Positions 59,102 through 64,000 of a stretch of 64,000 nucleotides of DNA are shown here, one piece after another. This DNA is from Effusibacillus lacus. GTDB lineage: Bacteria > Bacillota > Bacilli > Tumebacillales > Effusibacillaceae. A model generated the notes under the pieces. It saw nothing but the letters and a program-made list of their open reading frames with translations. It was not told the DNA's origin and did not search any database. The stretch covers positions 1 to 64,000 of the forward strand of contig NZ_BDUF01000020.1 in NCBI RefSeq assembly GCF_002335525.1, written 5' to 3'. Position numbers and translations under genes: made by a program. The stretch's first letter is position 1, and the number at the start of each line of letters is the position of its first letter.

Positions 59102-60685
59102 ATGAACCCATCAATAGATGTTTTTATAAATTCATTTGCCATGCGCGGTATTACCTCCCGGGAGCAATTATTAAACGAAATGTTACGCGTCAAACTTACA
59201 ACGCGAGCCGTGAAATCACGGAAAAAATCTCTACAGGATGGAGAGCAGCTTTTCGAATTAATGAAGCATTCTACCGAAAGTACAATCCTGGGATACTTTC
59301 CGGGCGACAGGGATTTCTTTTCTTCTATTTATAAGGTTGCACAAGAAATTGATCTGATTGAGTTTACACTTAAGCTATACCAAAATGACCGTTTCGGACA
59401 GATATTCTCTCCAGCTTATTTGACGGAATATGTCTGTAGCCTGATAGATGATGCAAAAGCCCAGTCGATACTTATTGCCGAAGCAGAAAAAAGCCTGTCA
59501 GGTCTTAAAGGCTTGGTGGAGAAGCATCAGTCAAGCAATATAACCTTTACCACATCCAATGTACTTATGTTTATACTGCTTAAGCTTGGGTTTGAAGAAT
59601 ATGAGAACGTCAGTATTCTTAATCAGTCGATATACCAGGAGCTGCTTAGTGACGCACGTTTTGACTTTATTTATTCACTGCCTGACTTTGGCGGCAAGAT
59701 TGAAGGCGTTAACCATAAATTTATGTCCTCAAGACCGGATATTGTGGCAACGCAGAATTTACTTGGGCATTTATCCGACAGAGGGACGCTGGTGACTGTG
59801 CTCCCTGCTAAGATTACATTTGCAAGTGGTTCTGAAGCAAAGCTGCGTGAGCATATCATGACCCACTATCAATTGGAGGGTATTTACAACCTTCCTGAAG
59901 GCACTTTTAAGCCATACGCTGCTATAAAAACTTATCTGCTTAAGATAGGTGCTATAAAAAAGGAAAATGTGAGCGTGGGATATTTGGGTTATGATAATGG
60001 TCTTTATGTCGATAAAGTGAAGGTAGTGAGGAGCGGAGATTTTGCCGCTCATGAGGATTGGCGAATTGAACTTATACTCGCAGATGATGACGAGAATATC
60101 AGAAAGTATAAGACATCAACTCTTGAAAGAGTGAAACTTCATGAAGTTGCAGAGGTTTTCAGGGGAAAATCAATCCTGAAAAAGGATGTTAAGCCTGGAA
60201 AAATTCTGGTACTAAATATTTCAAACATTACTGATACCGGCATTGATTATTCCAATATGGACAGTATTGATGAAGAAGAACGAAAAATTAAAAGATATGA
60301 GTTGATAGACGGAGACATAGTCTTGTCCAGTAGAGGGTCGGCAATTAAAACAGGTGTATACCGTAAACAAAAAAATATCGTTATCGCCTCGGCCAATGTT
60401 ATCGTTATCAGACCCAATAACAGAGTACTGAGTGATTACCTTAAGATATTCTTTGAGAGTCCTGTCGGAATAACGATTATAAAAAGTTTTCAACGAGGAA
60501 CGTCCATTGTAAATATAAATCACACTGACATTATGGAAATGGAAATACCGCTGCTAGGTATTGAAGAGCAGAAAGAGCTAGTGGAAAAGTATGCAAGGGA
60601 AGTTGCGGTATATCAAGAGACTGTGACCAAAGCTGAGAAACGTTATTTGGAAGAGAAGGAGAAAATTTATAATCAATTAGTGTAA
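59102..60685 (+). CDS. Methyltransferase-like pseudoenzyme fused to HsdS-type specificity domain
   Basis: 527 residues. Residues about 60-285 have the order of a type I N6-adenine methylase: FGQIFSPAYLTEYV (target entry motif), a strand with ILIAEAEKSL where DxxxGSG should be, FDFIYSLPDFGG where NPPF should be (about 188-198), and GTLVTVLPAKITFASGSEAK with LEGIYNLPEGTF. Both catalytic signatures are replaced, so methylation is unlikely. Residues about 340-527 form one HsdS target-recognition half (LHEVAEVFRGKSILKKDVKP, GDIVLSSRGSAI, PLLGIEEQKELVEKYA, then a coiled coil). It may be an accessory specificity or DNA-binding subunit. GGAGG precedes ATG 59102. Confidence 0.75.
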   Translation: MNPSIDVFINSFAMRGITSREQLLNEMLRVKLTTRAVKSRKKSLQDGEQLFELMKHSTESTILGYFPGDRDFFSSIYKVAQEIDLIEFTLKLYQNDRFGQIFSPAYLTEYVCSLIDDAKAQSILIAEAEKSLSGLKGLVEKHQSSNITFTTSNVLMFILLKLGFEEYENVSILNQSIYQELLSDARFDFIYSLPDFGGKIEGVNHKFMSSRPDIVATQNLLGHLSDRGTLVTVLPAKITFASGSEAKLREHIMTHYQLEGIYNLPEGTFKPYAAIKTYLLKIGAIKKENVSVGYLGYDNGLYVDKVKVVRSGDFAAHEDWRIELILADDDENIRKYKTSTLERVKLHEVAEVFRGKSILKKDVKPGKILVLNISNITDTGIDYSNMDSIDEEERKIKRYELIDGDIVLSSRGSAIKTGVYRKQKNIVIASANVIVIRPNNRVLSDYLKIFFESPVGITIIKSFQRGTSIVNINHTDIMEMEIPLLGIEEQKELVEKYAREVAVYQETVTKAEKRYLEEKEKIYNQLV

Positions 60686-60698
60686 GGGGACGGTGCGA

Positions 60699-61205
60699 AT
60701 GGTAAAGAAAATTGATTATTTCTGCGGGGCTTTTTTATCCTATCTTATTTCTAACGGTATTACACCAGCTTTGTTTGAAGCGGGAGAAAAAAGTAAAATC
60801 GTAAAGTTCACCACAGATCTTGGCGATTATAAAGTATATATCAAATACTCAACCACCTGCAAAGCAAGCGATAGAAAGAATACTAGAAAGTGGGATGTGC
60901 GTTTTACGGAAAAAGAAATGGAGGTCATTAAAAACTTTCCGGAGCCAAACAGAAAACATTTCTTTGTCCTGGTATGCACTGATCCTGATATGAAAGAAAA
61001 CGAAATTGCCGTATTGGATTTCGATAATGGTTTGGAGTGTTTGGGAAACGACTCTGTTAACAAAGAACGCAGAATCTCAGTTGTACATAAAAAAGGCAGT
61101 CCATATCTGAAATGTTACGGAACCGCTAGAAGCGAAAATCAAGGAATACAGATCTATAAAGATTTTAATAGGTATTTTTTGGATAAAGCAATAGATTGCG
61201 TATGA
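60699..61205 (+). CDS. Protein of unknown function in type I-like locus
   Basis: 168-residue basic soluble protein, not recognised. It starts at ATG 60699, 8 nt after AAGGGGA and 13 nt after the previous stop. A beta-rich core (KIVKFTTDLGDYKVYIKYS, RKWDVRFTEKEMEVIKNFPE, KHFFVLVCTDPDMKENEIAV then LDF) recalls small nuclease-like folds, but no complete PD-(D/E)xK signature is certain. Position between the fusion protein and hsdM suggests a part in the same system. Confidence 0.65.
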   Translation: MVKKIDYFCGAFLSYLISNGITPALFEAGEKSKIVKFTTDLGDYKVYIKYSTTCKASDRKNTRKWDVRFTEKEMEVIKNFPEPNRKHFFVLVCTDPDMKENEIAVLDFDNGLECLGNDSVNKERRISVVHKKGSPYLKCYGTARSENQGIQIYKDFNRYFLDKAIDCV

Positions 61206-61220
61206 TGAGGAGGATAAAAA

Positions 61221-62723
61221 ATGGCAACGATCAATTTAGGGTTTGAAAATAATCTGTGGGAAATGGCAGATAAACTGCGCGGCAACATTGAGGCTTCGGA
61301 ATACAAGCATGTAGTACTGGGACTTATTTTCCTTAAATACATCTCCGATGCTTTTGAGGAGAGATATAACGAGCTGGTTGCCGAGGGTGAAGGATTTGAG
61401 GAAGATATAGATGCTTATACCGAAGAGAATGTTTTTTTCGTACCGAAGGAAGCCCGTTGGGAGTACATAAAATCCAATGCCAAGCAGCCTACTATCGGAC
61501 AGATTATCGATGAAGCAATGATCGCTATTGAAAAGGAAAACGCCTCCCTTAAAGGGGTGTTGCCGAAAAACTATGCACGCCCGGAAATAGACAAAACAAA
61601 GCTTGGCGAGCTTATCGACCTATTTTCCTTTAAGGTTGGTGATAAGGAGGCAAGAGCAAAAGATGTGCTCGGTAGGGTTTACGAATACTTCCTTGGGAAG
61701 TTCGGTTCGTCAGAAGGCGAATTTTACACTCCGCCATCTATCGTAAAGCTGCTTGTTGAAATGATTGAGCCCTATAAAGGCAGGGTTTATGACCCGTGCT
61801 GCGGGTCCGGCGGTATGTTTGTGCAGAGCCAAAGATTCGTTGAAGAACACAGCGGAAGAAAGGACGACATCCATATCTTTGGACAGGAATATACCGCTAC
61901 CACCTGGCGACTTTGCAAAATGAACCTTGCCATCCGGGGCATTGACGGAAACCTTGGCGAGCGGGATGCGGATACCTTTTCCAATGATCTCCACAAGATG
62001 TTAAAGGCGGACTATATCCTTGCCAATCCACCCTTTAATATCAAGGACTGGGGTGCAAACAGGCTTACCGATGATGCTCGCTGGAAGTATGGTATGCCCC
62101 CTGCCGGAAACGCCAACTATGCCTGGATACAGCATATTATTTCCAAGCTCTCGCCAAACGGGGTAGCGGGCTTTGTCATGGCAAACGGCGCTATGTCTAC
62201 CAATACAAGCAGTGAGGCCGAGATAAGGAAGAATATTATCGAAGACAAGCTGGTGGACTGTATCATCACTCTGCCGCCCAACCTTTTCTATAATGTAACC
62301 ATTCCCGCCTGTCTGTGGTTCTTAACCAAGAATAAGAAATCGGCAGGCCGGGATCGCAGTAACGAAATCCTCTTTATTGATGCCCGCAAGATGGGTACGA
62401 TGGTTGACCGCAAACACAGGGAACTTGATTATGAGACAGAGATAAAATATATCGCCGATATATACCACAAATGGAAAAAGGGCGAAGAATACGAGGATAT
62501 CAAAGGATTCTGCAAATCTGCCACCTTGGATGAAGTGCGCTCCCATGAGTATATTCTCACCCCCGGCAGGTTTGTGGGCATTGAAGAACGGGTCGATGAC
62601 GGGGAGCCTTTTGATGAAAAAATGGCCAGGCTTACCGGTGAACTTGCCGAAATGTTTGCAAAGCGCAAGTCTCTGGAGGAGGAAATCCGTAAAAGACTGG
62701 GGGCGATCGGGTATGAGTTTTGA
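61221..62723 (+). CDS. hsdM: Type I restriction-modification system methyltransferase subunit
   Basis: 500-residue HsdM, the catalytic N6-adenine methylase. The N-terminal helical domain ([20 protein letters not shown]) is followed by [16 protein letters not shown] motif [14 protein letters not shown], catalytic ILANPPFN and the [15 protein letters not shown] strand. The C-terminal tail is helical and contacts HsdS. GAGGAGG precedes ATG by 9 nt. It overlaps the RhuM gene by 11 nt. HsdR is not in the window and is expected beyond the right edge. Confidence 0.95.
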   Translation: MATINLGFENNLWEMADKLRGNIEASEYKHVVLGLIFLKYISDAFEERYNELVAEGEGFEEDIDAYTEENVFFVPKEARWEYIKSNAKQPTIGQIIDEAMIAIEKENASLKGVLPKNYARPEIDKTKLGELIDLFSFKVGDKEARAKDVLGRVYEYFLGKFGSSEGEFYTPPSIVKLLVEMIEPYKGRVYDPCCGSGGMFVQSQRFVEEHSGRKDDIHIFGQEYTATTWRLCKMNLAIRGIDGNLGERDADTFSNDLHKMLKADYILANPPFNIKDWGANRLTDDARWKYGMPPAGNANYAWIQHIISKLSPNGVAGFVMANGAMSTNTSSEAEIRKNIIEDKLVDCIITLPPNLFYNVTIPACLWFLTKNKKSAGRDRSNEILFIDARKMGTMVDRKHRELDYETEIKYIADIYHKWKKGEEYEDIKGFCKSATLDEVRSHEYILTPGRFVGIEERVDDGEPFDEKMARLTGELAEMFAKRKSLEEEIRKRLGAIGYEF

Positions 62724-63741
62724 AAATAATTCGGAAATATTAATTTACCAAACTGAAGATGGGAAAACCAAAATCGATGTGAGAATGGAAAACGAGACGG
62801 TTTGGCTGACTCAGGCCCAAATGGCTGAGTTGTTTCAGACCAGCAAACAGAATGTTAGTCTGCATATCAATAATGTATTTAAAGAAGGCGAACTTGATGA
62901 AATTTCAGTTGTCAAGGAATACTTGACAACTGCTGCTGACGGTAAGAAATACAAGACGAAATTTTATAACTTGGATGTCATAATTTCTGTTGGCTATCGT
63001 GTTAAATCCCACAGGGGCACTCAGTTCAGAATCTGGGCAACCCAAAGACTTAAGGAATATATCATCAAAGGCTTTACTATGAATGATGACCTGCTGAAAA
63101 AAGCAGGCGGCGGCAATTATTTTGAGGAATTATTGGAGCGCATCCGGGATATTCGCTCCTCAGAAAAGGTATTTTACCGCAAGATTTTGGATATTTACGC
63201 GACGAGTATTGACTATTCACCGGATGCGGCCATTTCACAGCAGTTTTTTCAAACGGTCCAGAACAAAATGCACTGGGCGGCCCATGGGCATACTGCGGCA
63301 GAAATAGTGTATCTGAGAGCTGATAGTACAAAGCCTTTTATGGGAATGACCAACTTTACCGGTTCCAAGCCTACCAGGTCAGAATCCCAGATTGCCAAAA
63401 ACTATCTTACAGAGGATGAACTGGCTGTACTAAACCGCATCGTCAATGCGTATATCGAATTTGCCGAGCTTCAGGCAATGCGCAGAAAGCCAATGTACAT
63501 GGTCGACTGGATAGAAAAATTGGACGATTTCCTTAAAATGAGCGACAATGAGATCCTTACGCACGCAGGCAAAATCAGCCACCAACAAGCCACTCAAAAG
63601 GCAATAGAAGAGTATGAGAAGTATAGGGAACGGACCAAAAATGAGCTTTCCGAGGTGGAAAAGCATTTTTTAGAAAGTATAGACAAGACCGCAAAGAAGC
63701 TGAAAGGGAAAAAGGACAGCATCGGAGGTGATAGGGTGTGA
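62713..63741 (+). CDS. RhuM family protein
   Basis: 342-residue protein named after the Salmonella SPI-3 RhuM. The family has an N-terminal DNA-binding-like region ([20 protein letters not shown]), then [21 protein letters not shown] and [20 protein letters not shown], and a C-terminal helical part ([20 protein letters not shown]). RhuM genes often sit inside type I restriction loci between hsdM and hsdS, as here, but the function is unknown. ATG 62713 overlaps the end of hsdM, and the stop overlaps the start of hsdS. Confidence 0.87.
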   Translation: MSFENNSEILIYQTEDGKTKIDVRMENETVWLTQAQMAELFQTSKQNVSLHINNVFKEGELDEISVVKEYLTTAADGKKYKTKFYNLDVIISVGYRVKSHRGTQFRIWATQRLKEYIIKGFTMNDDLLKKAGGGNYFEELLERIRDIRSSEKVFYRKILDIYATSIDYSPDAAISQQFFQTVQNKMHWAAHGHTAAEIVYLRADSTKPFMGMTNFTGSKPTRSESQIAKNYLTEDELAVLNRIVNAYIEFAELQAMRRKPMYMVDWIEKLDDFLKMSDNEILTHAGKISHQQATQKAIEEYEKYRERTKNELSEVEKHFLESIDKTAKKLKGKKDSIGGDRV

Positions 63742-64000
63742 GTTTTAGTGAGTGGAGAGAGGTTAAACTCGGTGATGTATGCGAAAGTGTGTCAATTACA
63801 CATTCTTTTGAAAAGTCAGAGTTGATATTTCTAAATACATCTGATGTTTATGACGGCTCAATTTTGCATAATAATTATTCGCCTGTTGCGGATATGCCTG
63901 GCCAAGCCAAGAAAAGCATAAAAAGAGGAGATATTCTTTATAGCGAAATCAGGCCTAAAAATAAAAGGTACGCTATGGTTAATTTTGATGCTTCAGACTA
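63738..64000 (+). CDS. hsdS: Type I restriction specificity subunit, partial at window end
   Basis: The first 87 codons of an HsdS protein from GTG 63738, which follows GGAGGTGATAGG and overlaps the rhuM stop. The start ([20 protein letters not shown]) and KSIKRGDILYSEIRPKNKRY are typical of the first target-recognition domain. The gene continues past the right edge. Confidence 0.88.
   Translation, partial: MSFSEWREVKLGDVCESVSITHSFEKSELIFLNTSDVYDGSILHNNYSPVADMPGQAKKSIKRGDILYSEIRPKNKRYAMVNFDASD

Noticed and set aside
1-64000. CRISPR arrays, tRNA or rRNA genes, intact insertion sequences
   Set aside because: None was found by reading for regular spaced repeats, cloverleaf/CCA features, rRNA core motifs or transposase motifs with terminal inverted repeats.

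Overview
The window reads as a chromosomal segment of a Gram-positive, spore-former-type Firmicute of the Bacillales. The best guess is the Alicyclobacillaceae (Effusibacillus or Tumebacillus-like), but this is inference from gene content, not a phylogeny. Supporting signs are strong AGGAGG ribosome sites with frequent GTG/TTG starts, SinR/SinI regulators, CbpB, LytR-CpsA-Psr proteins, a yhbD-bactofilin cluster, DUF1189 and DUF1360 proteins, and intrinsic terminators after most transcription units.

Layout. 0-5 kb: cell-envelope and housekeeping genes (L,D-transpeptidase, FAH hydrolase, CbpB, DUF1189, LCP protein, histidine phosphatase). 5-10.9 kb: a cobalamin riboswitch with its terminator, then cobT-cbiZ-cobU-cbiB-cobS-cobD. 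Together with the phosphatase this makes a cobamide salvage and nucleotide-loop assembly set without corrin-ring genes. 10.9-13 kb: small genes. 12.8-13.8 kb: a SinI-SinR-SinI trio. 14.2-16.7 kb: two secreted Gln-rich repeat proteins whose repeats have curlin-like spacing, preceded by about 300 bp of GTTC/GAAC palindromes. 16.7-31.5 kb: a PilZ protein, then a long exopolysaccharide operon: tyrosine phosphatase, Wzz and kinase, epimerases, deacetylase, polymerase, glycosyltransferases, aminotransferase, ATP-grasp protein and LCP attachment protein. The EpsC-type dehydratase gene in it is frameshifted, and a Wzz remnant sits in frame upstream of an epimerase.

31.5-40.7 kb: a B12-binding radical SAM protein, two divergent paralogous coiled-coil genes, queF, a GalT-like protein, a secreted coiled-coil protein, a two-component system, DoxX and several unknowns. 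40.8-47 kb: fixABCX, a LytTR regulator and an acetate/succinate CoA-transferase; two copies of one 41-nt terminator sequence bracket the last two genes. 47-51 kb: yhbD, bactofilin, DHA2 transporter, bactofilin, then a decayed MFS gene. 51.4-55.8 kb: lipoprotein, cold-shock protein, a second DHA2 transporter with its PadR regulator, and speD.

55.8-64 kb is an accessory region: a fused remnant of an OLD-nuclease/UvrD-helicase pair, remnants of a conjugative element, then a type I restriction-modification-like locus. That locus opens with a protein that fuses a methyltransferase-like domain lacking the NPPF motif to an HsdS-type specificity domain, followed by an unknown protein, HsdM, RhuM and the start of HsdS, which runs off the end.

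The most interesting unit is the matrix island at about 12.8-31.5 kb. SinR/SinI control, two curlin-like candidate amyloid proteins, a c-di-GMP receptor and polysaccharide synthesis lie side by side. This would parallel the B. subtilis biofilm matrix regulon with an unrelated protein fibre in place of TasA.
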